This document shows, in pieces, positions 1-6,689 of a stretch of DNA of 7,246 nt; the first letter of the stretch is position 1; each line of letters starts with the position of its first letter. The position numbers were made by a program, and so were the translations under genes. The notes under the pieces are model-generated. The model was not told the origin of the DNA, did not search any database, and was given only the letters and a program-made list of their open reading frames with translations. The DNA is taken from NCBI GenBank assembly GCA_030151505.1, contig JASLDQ010000207.1:1-7246 (forward strand), written 5' to 3'. This stretch comes from Chromobacteriaceae bacterium (GTDB lineage Bacteria > Pseudomonadota > Gammaproteobacteria > Burkholderiales > Aquaspirillaceae).

Positions 1-993
1 TACGCCACGATGGACCGCACCACCGCCGACAAGATTCCGATGATGACCATCGGCTTCGGCCGCGCCGACGCCAAGGACGGCTCGGTCTTCCCCTACATCT
101 TCCCGCTGGTGACCACCTACTGGAGCCAGGCCACCGCCAAGATCCAGTTCATCGGCCAGCGCCTGGGCGGGATGGACAAGCTCAAGGGCAAGAAGATCGT
201 CAACCTCTACCACGGTTCGGCCTACGGCAAGGAAACCCTGCCGGTGCTGGATGCGATGGCCAAGAAGTACGGCTTCGAACTGGTCAACATCGAAGTGCCG
301 GCGCCGGGGTCGGAGCAGCAGTCGCAGTGGCTGGAAGTGCGGCGGCAGAAGCCCGATTTCGTCATCCTGCGCAGCTGGGGCGTGATGTCGCTGGCCGCGA
401 TCAAGGCCGCCGCCAAGGTCGGCTACCCGCGCGACAAGATCGTGGCGGTGTGGTGGGGCGGTTCGGAAGAGGACGTGATGCCGGCCGGCGACGCCGCCAA
501 GGGCTATATCGCTGGCGCCTATGCCGCCGACGGCAAGAGCTTCCCGCTGATCCAGGACATCGAGAAGACCCTGTACGCCAACGGCAAGGGCAACCTGCAG
601 GACAAGGACGCCATCGGCACCGTCAACTACAACCGCGGCGTGATCGGCGGGATCATGGTGGTCGAGGCGGTCCGCAACGCGCAGGCCAAGTTCGGCAAGA
701 AGCCGCTGACCGGCGAGCAGATCCAGTGGGGCTTCGAACACCTCAACATCGACAGCGCCCGCCAGAAGGCGCTCGGCATCCCCAACATGATTCCGCAGGT
801 CAAGACCTCGTGCTCCAACCACGAAGGCTCGGGCTACACCCGCTTCATGCAGTGGGACGGCAAGGCATGGAAACCGGTGTCGGGCTGGATCGCCGCCGAC
901 AAGGACGTGCTCGACCCGATGGTGAAAGCCTCCGCCGCCAAGTACGCGCAGGAAAAGAACATCACCCCGCGCGACTGCAGCAAAGAGAAATAA
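1..993 (+). CDS. ABC transporter substrate-binding protein, branched-chain amino acid type (5' partial)
   Basis: Periplasmic solute-binding component of an ABC importer, class Peripla_BP_6 (LivJ/LivK-like type I fold). The frame is open from base 1 (Tyr-Ala-Thr before the first Met at base 10), so that Met is internal. The signal peptide and probably about 100 N-terminal residues lie outside the window; 330 residues are visible. Family-typical stretches are KKIVNLYHGSAYGKE (visible residues about 64-78), where the second lobe begins, the KPDFVILRSWG strand (about 118-128), and AAIKAAAKVGYPRDKIV. The only two cysteines visible are at residues 271 and 326 near the C-terminus and could form a periplasmic disulfide (inference). 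The ligand cannot be read from sequence. The adjacent LivF-type ATPase and PaaK-like ligase suggest an amino acid or aromatic/acyl acid. The class assignment is firm; the substrate is unknown. Confidence 0.88.
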   Translation, partial: YATMDRTTADKIPMMTIGFGRADAKDGSVFPYIFPLVTTYWSQATAKIQFIGQRLGGMDKLKGKKIVNLYHGSAYGKETLPVLDAMAKKYGFELVNIEVPAPGSEQQSQWLEVRRQKPDFVILRSWGVMSLAAIKAAAKVGYPRDKIVAVWWGGSEEDVMPAGDAAKGYIAGAYAADGKSFPLIQDIEKTLYANGKGNLQDKDAIGTVNYNRGVIGGIMVVEAVRNAQAKFGKKPLTGEQIQWGFEHLNIDSARQKALGIPNMIPQVKTSCSNHEGSGYTRFMQWDGKAWKPVSGWIAADKDVLDPMVKASAAKYAQEKNITPRDCSKEK

Positions 994-1011
994 GCCGGCG
1001 CTTGTCCGTCT

Positions 1012-1036
1012 CCCGCCCGGCCCCGCGCCGGGCGGG
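1012..1036 (+). terminator. GC-rich stem-loop between binding-protein and ATPase genes
   Basis: A perfect 9-bp inverted repeat (CCCGCCCGG / CCGGGCGGG) with a 7-nt loop lies 18 nt after the binding-protein stop codon. Only two T residues follow, so it is not a classical intrinsic terminator. A competing 5-bp hairpin (GGCGG 1031-1035 with CCGCC 1040-1044) shares the right arm. In other importers, hairpins after binding-protein genes stabilise the upstream mRNA or reduce read-through, giving more binding protein than ATPase. That role is inferred here. Confidence 0.4.
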
Positions 1037-1053
1037 GTTCCGCCCCCGTGATT

Positions 1054-1059
1054 GGAGAG
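1054..1059 (+). promoter_or_regulatory. Ribosome binding site for the LivF-type ATPase
   Basis: GGAGAG, with GGAG ending 6 nt before the ATG at 1064. An in-frame TTG at 1052 overlaps this site and has no site of its own, so the ATG at 1064 is the preferred start. Confidence 0.65.
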
Positions 1060-1063
1060 ATGC

Positions 1064-1906
1064 ATGCAGCACGACGTGACCGCCGCCGCGACCGAGGCGC
1101 ACACCCCCTACCTCCTGTCGGTCAACAACATCGAAGTGATCTACAACCACGTGATCCTGGTGCTCAAGGGCGTGTCGCTCGACGTGCCGGAAGGCCGGAT
1201 CGTCGCGCTGCTGGGCGCCAACGGCGCCGGCAAGAGCACCACGCTCAAGACCGTGTCCAACCTGCTGCGCAGCGAGCGCGGCGACGTGACCAAAGGCTCG
1301 GTCGAGTTCCGCGGCGAGCGCGTCGACGCGCTGAGCCCGGACGAGCTGGTCAAGCGCGGCGTGGTGCAGGTGATGGAGGGCCGCCACTGCTTCGGTCACC
1401 TTACCGTCGAGGAAAACCTGCTGACCGGCGCCTACACCCGCAAAATTGGCCGGGGCGAGCTCAACGCCGCGCTGGAGCGGGTCTACCACTATTTCCCGCG
1501 CCTGAAGGTGCGACGCCAGAGCCAGGCCGGCTATACCTCCGGCGGCGAACAGCAGATGGTCGCGGTCGGCCGCGCACTGATGGCCGACCCGAGCATGATC
1601 CTGCTGGACGAGCCGTCGATGGGGCTGGCGCCGCAGATCGTCGAGGAAATCTTCGAGATCGTGCGCGACCTCAACCAGAAGGAAAAGGTCAGCTTCCTCC
1701 TGGCCGAGCAGAACACCAATATCGCGCTCAAGTACGCCGACTACGGCTACATCCTCGAGAACGGCCGGGTGGTGATGGACGGCGACGCCGCCGCGCTGGC
1801 CGGCAACGAGGACGTCAAGGAGTTCTACCTGGGCCTGGGCGGCGAGGGGCGCAAGAGCTTCCGCGACGTGAAGCACTACCGCCGGCGCAAGCGCTGGCTG
1901 GCGTGA
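1064..1906 (+). CDS. ABC transporter ATP-binding protein, LivF type, with basic C-terminal extension
   Basis: Cytoplasmic ATPase of a branched-chain amino acid-type importer, 280 residues. Walker A is GANGAGKST (51-59), the Q-loop glutamine is in VVQVMEGR (Q102), the signature is TSGGEQQ (158-164), and Walker B with the catalytic glutamate is MILLDEPSMGLAP (178-190, D182/E183). LAEQNTNIAL (213-222) replaces the usual H-loop histidine with glutamine, as is normal for LivF/LivG proteins. The EGRHCF stretch after the Q-loop (105-110) and QNTNIA identify the LivF branch rather than LivG. E. coli LivF has about 237 residues. Here a tail of about 25 residues beyond the core (from 257) ends in a strongly basic run, KHYRRRKRW (270-278). 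The gene sits 70 bp after the binding-protein gene and 82 bp before the ligase-like gene, probably in one operon. Transport specificity is not determined. Confidence 0.92.
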   Translation: MQHDVTAAATEAHTPYLLSVNNIEVIYNHVILVLKGVSLDVPEGRIVALLGANGAGKSTTLKTVSNLLRSERGDVTKGSVEFRGERVDALSPDELVKRGVVQVMEGRHCFGHLTVEENLLTGAYTRKIGRGELNAALERVYHYFPRLKVRRQSQAGYTSGGEQQMVAVGRALMADPSMILLDEPSMGLAPQIVEEIFEIVRDLNQKEKVSFLLAEQNTNIALKYADYGYILENGRVVMDGDAAALAGNEDVKEFYLGLGGEGRKSFRDVKHYRRRKRWLA

Positions 1907-1917
1907 TGCCGGCGGAT

Positions 1918-1936
1918 CGGGCGGCCCTGCTGCCCG
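1918..1936 (+). other. Stem-loop just downstream of the ATPase gene
   Basis: CGGGCGGC pairs with GCTGCCCG (8 bp including one G-T wobble) around a CCT loop, starting 12 nt after the ATPase stop. No T-tract follows, so it may act as an mRNA processing or stability element, or may simply reflect high GC. Confidence 0.3.
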
Positions 1937-1988
1937 CCGCCGCCCCGCAGGCCATTCCCCATTCATCCTTACCGGCACGAGGTCTTCG

Positions 1989-3218
1989 ATGACGTCTTCC
2001 GACCCCCGCGAAACCCGCTCGCACGCCGAGCGCCAGGCCGACTGGTTCGCCCGCCTGCCGGCGCAGCTGGCGCACGCCAAGGCCAGCAGCCCGGCCTATG
2101 CCCGGCTGCTGGCCGGCCTCGACCCGCACGCCGTCACCAGTCTGGCCGCGCTGGCCGAGCTTCCGGTCACGCGCAAGTCCCATCTGGTGGCCGAACAGAC
2201 CGCCGCGCCGCCGTTCGGCGGCTATGCCAGCGTCCGTCCCGGCGAGGCCGGCCGGGTGTTCGCCTCGCCGGGTCCGATCTTCGAACCGCAGGGCGACATC
2301 GACGACCCCTGGCGCCTGAGCCGCGCCTGCCGCGCCGCCGGCTTCAAGGCCGGCCAGCTGGTGCACAACAGCTTCGCCTACCACCTGACTCCGGGCGGCT
2401 TCATGCTCGACTCGGGCGCGCGCGCCGTCGGTTGCGCCGTGTTCCCGGCCGGCCCGGGCCAGACCGAACTGCAGGTCGGCGCGATGCGCGCCCTGCAGCC
2501 GGACGCCTATGTCGGCACGCCGTCGTTCCTGAAAATCCTGCTGGACAAGGCCCGGGCCTCGGGCGTGGTGCTGCCGAAGCTGCGCCGCGCCCTGTGCAGC
2601 GGCGAGGCCCTGCCGGCCGACCTGCGCGCCTGGTTCCACGAGCGCGGCGTGCAGGTGTTCCAGTGCTATGCCACCGCCGACCTCGGCCTGATCGCCTACG
2701 AGGGCGCGCCGGGCGGCGGGCTGGTGTGCGACGAGGACGTGATCGTCGAGATCGTCAGGCCCGGCACCGGCGACCCGGTCGCGGACGGCGAGGTCGGCGA
2801 AGTGCTGGTCACCACCTTCCATCCAGCCTATCCGCTGGTGCGCTTCGCCACCGGCGACCTGTCGGCCTTCGCCGCCGAGCCCAGCCCGTGCGGGCGGACC
2901 AACCGGGTCCTGCGCGGCTGGCTTGGCCGGGCCGACCAGACCGCCAAGATCCGCGGCCTGTTCGTCCATCCGGCGCAGGTGCACGCGGTGGCCGCCCGGG
3001 TCAGCGGCGCGGGCCGCGCCCGCCTGATCGTGGACCGGGTCGAGCATCAGGACGTGCTGACCCTCGCGCTCGAGGCGCGCCCGGCCGAAGGGCTGGCCGA
3101 GCAGGTGGCGACCCTGTTCCGCGAGCTGGCGCAGCTGCGGGCCGAGGTGGAAATCGTCCCGCCGGGCAGTCTTGCCAACGACGGCCGCGTGATCGACGAC
3201 CGCCGCCCGCCCGGCTGA
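1989..3218 (+). CDS. PaaK-superfamily adenylate-forming protein (phenylacetate-CoA ligase-like), divergent
   Basis: A 409-residue cytoplasmic protein with the layout of phenylacetate-CoA ligases. The N-terminal helix pattern [20 protein letters not shown] with LPVTRKSHL spans 33-66. [12 protein letters not shown] (177-188) and CSGEALP (203-209) follow, then an A5-like [13 protein letters not shown] (226-238), an A7-like RFATGDL (285-291) and an A8-like [11 protein letters not shown] (313-323). Family members form an acyl-AMP from an aryl or acyl acid and ATP, then transfer the acyl group to CoA. Two expected ATP-handling features are missing. The Ser/Thr/Gly-rich phosphate loop position reads ASPGPIFEP (92-100), and residues 321-409 contain no lysine, so the usual C-terminal catalytic lysine cannot be present. 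The ATG follows GAGG (1979-1982) by 6 nt. The gene is downstream of transporter genes, suggesting activation or sensing of the imported compound. Fold membership is likely; activity and substrate are open. Confidence 0.78.
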   Translation: MTSSDPRETRSHAERQADWFARLPAQLAHAKASSPAYARLLAGLDPHAVTSLAALAELPVTRKSHLVAEQTAAPPFGGYASVRPGEAGRVFASPGPIFEPQGDIDDPWRLSRACRAAGFKAGQLVHNSFAYHLTPGGFMLDSGARAVGCAVFPAGPGQTELQVGAMRALQPDAYVGTPSFLKILLDKARASGVVLPKLRRALCSGEALPADLRAWFHERGVQVFQCYATADLGLIAYEGAPGGGLVCDEDVIVEIVRPGTGDPVADGEVGEVLVTTFHPAYPLVRFATGDLSAFAAEPSPCGRTNRVLRGWLGRADQTAKIRGLFVHPAQVHAVAARVSGAGRARLIVDRVEHQDVLTLALEARPAEGLAEQVATLFRELAQLRAEVEIVPPGSLANDGRVIDDRRPPG

Positions 3219-3280
3219 GCGCCACCGCCCGCGCCGGAGCAGATTCGCCGAACGGGCGGACGCGAGGAGCACCGGTCGCC

Positions 3281-3296
3281 TTCCGTCCGGACGGAA
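3281..3296. promoter_or_regulatory. Perfect 16-bp palindrome upstream of mmsA (candidate operator)
   Basis: TTCCGTCCGGACGGAA equals its own reverse complement and lies 56 bp before the mmsA start. It is flanked by GGTCG (3274-3278) and CGACC (3298-3302), a further inverted pair offset by one base. A dyad of this size fits a dimeric repressor or activator site controlling the valine-degradation genes. As RNA it could form only a loopless-centred hairpin with no T-tract, so a terminator is less likely. The regulator is not identifiable here. Confidence 0.4.
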
Positions 3297-3306
3297 CCGA
3301 CCTTCG

Positions 3307-3320
3307 CCGTGCCCGCACGG
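3307..3320. repeat. Short inverted repeat in the mmsA leader
   Basis: CCGTGC and GCACGG separated by CC, ten bases after the 16-bp palindrome and 16 bases before the mmsA ribosome binding site. It may be a second half of a regulatory region or a small leader hairpin (5-bp stem, CCCG loop). Confidence 0.3.
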
Positions 3321-3351
3321 TCAAACGACAGGAACAGAGGAGAGCAGGACC

Positions 3352-4857
3352 ATGAGCACACCCCACATCCCCACCGTCCCCTTGCTGATCAACGGCGAGT
3401 GGGTCGAATCGGAAACCACGGTCTGGCGCGACGTGGTCAACCCGGCCACGCAGGAAGTGCTGGCGCGGGTGCCGTTCGCCACGCCGAACGAAATCGCCGC
3501 GGCGGTGGCGGCGGCCAAGGCCGCGTTCAAGAGCTGGAAGAAGACACCGATCGGCGCGCGCGCGCGCATCTTCCTCAAGCTGCAGCAGCTGATCCGCGAC
3601 AACATGGCCGAGCTGGCCGCCACCCTGACCGCCGAACAGGGCAAGACCCTGGCCGACGCCGAGGGCGACGTGTTCCGCGGGCTGGAGGTGGTCGAGCACG
3701 CCGCCAGCATCGGCAACCTGCAGCTGGGCGAGTTCGCCGAGAACGTAGCCGGCGGCGTGGACACCTACACGGTGATGCAGCCCCTGGGCGTGTGTGCCGG
3801 CATCACCCCGTTCAACTTCCCGGCGATGATTCCGCTGTGGATGTTCCCGATGGCCATCGCCACCGGCAACACCTTCGTGCTCAAGCCTTCCGAGCAGGAC
3901 CCGCTGGTGACGATGAAGCTGGTTCGGCTCGCGGTCGAGGCCGGTGTCCCGGCCGGGGTGCTCAACGTGATCCACGGCGGCGAGGACGCGGTCAACGCCA
4001 TCTGCGACCACCCGAACATCAAGGCGGTGTCCTTCGTCGGCAGCACCCGCGTCGGCACCCACGTCTACAACCGCGCCAGCCTGGCCGGCAAGCGGGTGCA
4101 GTGCATGATGGGCGCCAAGAACCACGCCGTCGTGCTGCCGGACGCCAACAAGGAACAGACGCTCAACCAGCTGGCCGGCGCGGCGTTCGGCGCGGCCGGC
4201 CAGCGCTGCATGGCGCTGTCGGTGGCGGTGCTGGTGGGCGAGGCGCAAGCCTGGATTCCCGAACTGGTGGAAAAGGCCCGCTCGCTCAAGGTGGGGCCGG
4301 GCCGCGCCAACCCCGATCTCGGTCCGTTGATTTCCTGCGCAGCGAAGGCGCGGGTCGAGGGCCTGATCGCGCGCGGGGTGGAGGAAGGCGCGAGACTGGA
4401 ACTGGACGGCCGCGGCGTGAGCGTGGACGGTCACCCGGACGGCAACTTCGTGGGCCCGACCGTGTTCAGCGGCGTGACGCCGGCGATGAGCATCTACCAG
4501 CAGGAAGTCTTCGGGCCGGTGTTGTGCCTGATGGCGGCCGACACGCTGGACGAGGCGATCGAGCTGATCAACGCCAATCCCAACGGCAACGGCACGGCGG
4601 TGTTCACCCAGTCGGGCGCGGCGGCGCGCAAGTTCCAGGAGGACATCGACGTCGGCCAGGTCGGCATCAACGTGCCGATCCCGGTGCCGGTGCCGCTGTT
4701 CAGCTTCACCGGTTCGCGCGGCTCCAAGCTGGGCGACCTCGGGCCCTACGGCAAGCAGGTGGTGCTGTTCTACACCCAGACCAAGACCGTCACCGCGCGC
4801 TGGTTCGACGATGCGGCCAGCAGCGGCAAGGTGCACACCACCATCTCGCTGCATTAA
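3352..4857 (+). CDS. mmsA: CoA-acylating methylmalonate-semialdehyde dehydrogenase
   Basis: Converts methylmalonate semialdehyde, NAD+ and CoA to propionyl-CoA, CO2 and NADH, the last oxidative step of valine degradation (also used in thymine and inositol catabolism). The length of 501 residues is normal for the family. The catalytic cysteine is C286 in GQRCMA. R285 beside it and R109 in [12 protein letters not shown] match the arginine pair known to hold the substrate carboxylate in Bacillus IolA-type enzymes. [17 protein letters not shown] (153-169) and FVGSTRVG (228-235) are the NAD-binding region. [10 protein letters not shown] (251-260) has asparagine where hydrolytic aldehyde dehydrogenases carry their general-base glutamate, as expected for a CoA-acylating enzyme. 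EVFGP (385-389) and [18 protein letters not shown] (441-458) are further family signatures. GAGGAG (3337-3342) precedes the ATG by 9 nt. The 133-bp upstream gap suggests its own promoter and makes this the likely first gene of the valine block. Confidence 0.95.
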   Translation: MSTPHIPTVPLLINGEWVESETTVWRDVVNPATQEVLARVPFATPNEIAAAVAAAKAAFKSWKKTPIGARARIFLKLQQLIRDNMAELAATLTAEQGKTLADAEGDVFRGLEVVEHAASIGNLQLGEFAENVAGGVDTYTVMQPLGVCAGITPFNFPAMIPLWMFPMAIATGNTFVLKPSEQDPLVTMKLVRLAVEAGVPAGVLNVIHGGEDAVNAICDHPNIKAVSFVGSTRVGTHVYNRASLAGKRVQCMMGAKNHAVVLPDANKEQTLNQLAGAAFGAAGQRCMALSVAVLVGEAQAWIPELVEKARSLKVGPGRANPDLGPLISCAAKARVEGLIARGVEEGARLELDGRGVSVDGHPDGNFVGPTVFSGVTPAMSIYQQEVFGPVLCLMAADTLDEAIELINANPNGNGTAVFTQSGAAARKFQEDIDVGQVGINVPIPVPVPLFSFTGSRGSKLGDLGPYGKQVVLFYTQTKTVTARWFDDAASSGKVHTTISLH

Positions 4858-4915
4858 AAATTAGTTTCACGGTCGGGCACTACACTGCCGGCTTTTCGTT
4901 CATGCCAAAAACATT
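4855..4915 (+). promoter_or_regulatory. A/T-rich gap with possible promoter for the small membrane protein
   Basis: The mmsA stop opens a locally A/T-rich patch (TTAAAAATTAGTTT, 4855-4867). TACACT at 4881-4886 resembles a sigma-70 -10 box (4 of 6 bases), but no convincing -35 box sits at 16-18 bp from it. Transcription from here would give a leader of roughly 20-25 nt. No intrinsic terminator for mmsA is visible. The call is weak. Confidence 0.25.
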
Positions 4916-5458
4916 ATGAATGACTTGCCCGCAGTGGCCCGCCCGGACGGCGGCCCAAGCTTGGGTCACGACGATTTCGTCGATTTGCATCACAAGTTCC
5001 TGACCTTGCAGATCCGGCTGGCCGATGTGAAGGCCAGCGGCCTGATCGGCATCAACGCGCTGATCATCCGCCTCGGCCTCGGCTGGTGGTCGCATCTGCA
5101 GGGGGTGTTGTGGCAGGCGGCGGCGCTGGTCGTGCTGGCGCTGCTGGCGGTGGCGATCGTGATCGGGGTGATGACCATCGCCCCGCGCACCGCGCGGACC
5201 GAACCGCGCGCGCCGGCCGGCCTGCTGTTCTGGCACGGGGTGCTGCAGCGTTCGCGCGACGAGTACGTGCGGGAAGTGATGAGCGCTTCCGGGCAGGAGC
5301 TGCTGGCGGCCGTGCTGGGGCACAACTATTCGCTGGCGCAGGTGGCCAGCCGCAAGTTCGCGGTGCTGGGCCACGCGCTGCGCTGGGCCAAGCTGGCGTG
5401 GCTGGCCCTGGCGCTGCTGGGTGCTGTGTATTTGTGGCAGGGACATGTTCCGTTCTGA
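4916..5458 (+). CDS. Small membrane protein resembling Pycsar effector PycTM (DUF5706)
   Basis: A 180-residue inner-membrane protein. A soluble N-terminus and amphipathic helix (LHHKFLTLQIRLADVKAS, 24-41) lead into a hydrophobic segment (about 42-58). A strong TM helix follows (about 66-88), then a proline/arginine-rich turn (90-100), a helical soluble stretch with LLFWHGVL (103-110), RDEYVREV (114-121), ELLAAVLGHNYSLAQVASRKFAVL (128-151), and a last TM helix (about 158-174). The ADxKAS motif, the LLFxxG and EYV block after the central TM, and the LAxxxxxKF helix match my recollection of PycTM/DUF5706 proteins. In Pycsar antiphage systems these bind cCMP or cUMP and impair the membrane. No cyclase gene is adjacent. 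The ATG has no clear Shine-Dalgarno sequence. Six of about 31 leucines use TTG, more than in mmsA. Alternatively it is an unrelated small membrane protein of catabolic operons. The coding call is firm; the family call is moderate. Confidence 0.72.
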   Translation: MNDLPAVARPDGGPSLGHDDFVDLHHKFLTLQIRLADVKASGLIGINALIIRLGLGWWSHLQGVLWQAAALVVLALLAVAIVIGVMTIAPRTARTEPRAPAGLLFWHGVLQRSRDEYVREVMSASGQELLAAVLGHNYSLAQVASRKFAVLGHALRWAKLAWLALALLGAVYLWQGHVPF

Positions 5459-5516
5459 GCCGTCGGCCTGAACCCGCGTGGGGGCCGCGACCGGGAGCGT
5501 GTCCGGCCGATTCACG

Positions 5517-5522
5517 AAGGAG
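5517..5522 (+). promoter_or_regulatory. Ribosome binding site deciding the acyl-CoA dehydrogenase start
   Basis: AAGGAG, 6 nt before the ATG at 5529. An in-frame GTG at 5478 would add 17 residues with no family resemblance and no site of its own. The protein starting MDFSLNDEQ is the usual N-terminus of this family. Confidence 0.8.
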
Positions 5523-5528
5523 ACAGGC

Positions 5529-6689
5529 ATGGATTTTTCACTCAACGACGAACAGCGGGCCTTCCAGGACGCCGCGCGCGACTTCGCCCTGCGCGAGCTC
5601 GCCCCCCGGGCGGCGCAGTGGGACGCCGAGTCGCACTTTCCGCTCGACGTGATCCGGCAGGCCGGCGAGCTGGGCTTTCTCGGCCTCTACACCCCCGAGA
5701 AGTTCGGCGGGCTGGGGCTGGGCCGGCTCGATGCGGCGCTGGTGTTCGAGGAGCTGGCCTACGGCTGCACCGCCACCACCGCCTATCTCACCATCCACAA
5801 TATGGTGACGTGGATGATCGCCAGCTTCGCCGCACCCGCCGTGGCCGAGGCGTGGGCGCCGCGCATGGTGACCGGCGAAGTGCTCGGCAGCTACTGCCTG
5901 ACCGAGCCGGGCGCCGGCTCCGACGCGGCCAGCCTCAAGACGCGGGCGGAGCGCGACGGCGACCATTACGTCGTCAATGGCGGCAAGATGTTCATCTCCG
6001 GCGCCGGTTCCACCGAGGTGCTGGTGGTGATGTGCCGCACCGGCGGCGAGGGCGCGCGCGGCGTGTCGGCGCTGATCATCCCGGCCGACGCCCCCGGCGT
6101 GGGCTACGGCAAGCAGGAACACAAGATGGGCTGGAACGCCCAGCCCACCCGCGCCATCACCTTCGACAATGTGCGGGTGCCGGTGGCCAACCGGCTGGGG
6201 GAGGAAGGCGAGGGCTTCAAGTTCGCCATGAAGGGGCTGGACGGCGGGCGCATCAACATCGCGGCCTGCTCGCTCGGCACCGCCCAGGCCGCGCTCGACC
6301 GCGCCCGCAGCTATCTGCACGAACGCCGCCAGTTCGGCCGCGAGCTGGCCGACTTCCAGGCGCTGCAGTTCAAGCTGGCCGACATGCAGACCGAATTGGT
6401 GGCCGCGCGCCAGATGGTGCGGCTGGCGGCGTGGAAGCTCGACCACCGCGCGCCGGACGCCGGCGTGTATTGCGCGATGGCCAAGCGCTTCGCCACCGAC
6501 GCGGGCTTCCAGATCGCCAACGATGCGCTGCAGTTGCACGGCGGCTACGGCTATCTGCGAGACTTCCCGCTGGAACGCCATGTACGCGACCTGCGCGTGC
6601 ACCAGATTCTCGAAGGCACCAACGAAATCATGCGGGTGATCGTCGCCCGCCACCTTCTCAACAGCGACCATGGAGACCTGATCCGATGA
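5529..6689 (+). CDS. Acyl-CoA dehydrogenase, probably isobutyryl-CoA dehydrogenase
   Basis: FAD-dependent cytoplasmic enzyme introducing an alpha-beta double bond in an acyl-CoA and passing electrons to ETF. The 386-residue length is typical. The first family signature is SYCLTEPGAGSDAASL (121-136), followed by GGKMFISGAGSTEVLVVMCRTGG (151-173) and GWNAQPTRAITFDNVRVPVANRLG (201-224). GGRINIAACSLG (239-250) is followed by RRQFG (266-270). The second signature is QLHGGYGYLRDFPLERHVRD (335-354). The catalytic base is E362 in ILEGTNEIMR. The combination WNxQPTRA, VPVANR, NGGRINIA-like and VVMCRTGG closely resembles human ACAD8, the isobutyryl-CoA dehydrogenase. Together with mmsA two genes upstream, this supports conversion of isobutyryl-CoA to methacrylyl-CoA in valine breakdown. 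Short or branched acyl-CoA activity of another kind cannot be excluded. The stop overlaps the next start (ATGA), indicating translational coupling. Confidence 0.93.
   Translation: MDFSLNDEQRAFQDAARDFALRELAPRAAQWDAESHFPLDVIRQAGELGFLGLYTPEKFGGLGLGRLDAALVFEELAYGCTATTAYLTIHNMVTWMIASFAAPAVAEAWAPRMVTGEVLGSYCLTEPGAGSDAASLKTRAERDGDHYVVNGGKMFISGAGSTEVLVVMCRTGGEGARGVSALIIPADAPGVGYGKQEHKMGWNAQPTRAITFDNVRVPVANRLGEEGEGFKFAMKGLDGGRINIAACSLGTAQAALDRARSYLHERRQFGRELADFQALQFKLADMQTELVAARQMVRLAAWKLDHRAPDAGVYCAMAKRFATDAGFQIANDALQLHGGYGYLRDFPLERHVRDLRVHQILEGTNEIMRVIVARHLLNSDHGDLIR

Noticed and set aside
1713..1728. Apparent loss of the H-loop histidine in the ATPase
   Set aside because: LivF and LivG proteins normally carry glutamine at this place (EQN), so it is a family trait and not a defect.
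962..3272. Long - strand open frames (962-2080 and 1815-3272) opposite the ATPase and ligase-like genes
   Set aside because: Same composition artefact. The + strand products carry clear family motifs, and the antisense translations show none.
3554..3567. A run of seven GC dinucleotides, considered as a phase-variation or Z-DNA tract
   Set aside because: It encodes family-plausible residues (Gly-Ala-Arg-Ala-Arg) within mmsA. It is short, and dinucleotide slippage would simply break a housekeeping-type enzyme, so high-GC codon choice explains it.
4675..4698. Tandem CCGGTG-like repeats in mmsA
   Set aside because: They encode the VPIPVPVPL segment that is characteristic of methylmalonate-semialdehyde dehydrogenases.
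3001..4854. A 617-codon open frame on the - strand opposite the ligase-like gene and mmsA
   Set aside because: It lies antisense to a strongly conserved mmsA, and its translation is low-complexity (His/Arg/Ala/Gly rich), typical of shadows in high-GC genes.
5463..5510. Distant inverted pair TCGGCC/GGCCGA in the gap before the acyl-CoA dehydrogenase gene
   Set aside because: The arms are only 6 bp and 36 bp apart in GC-rich sequence, so this is likely by chance.
5478..5528. An upstream in-frame GTG start for the acyl-CoA dehydrogenase
   Set aside because: The extra 17 residues are unlike any family N-terminus, and a strong AAGGAG site serves the ATG at 5529.
5538..6671. A 377-codon - strand open frame opposite the acyl-CoA dehydrogenase
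   Set aside because: It mirrors the conserved dehydrogenase almost end to end and has no recognisable motif.
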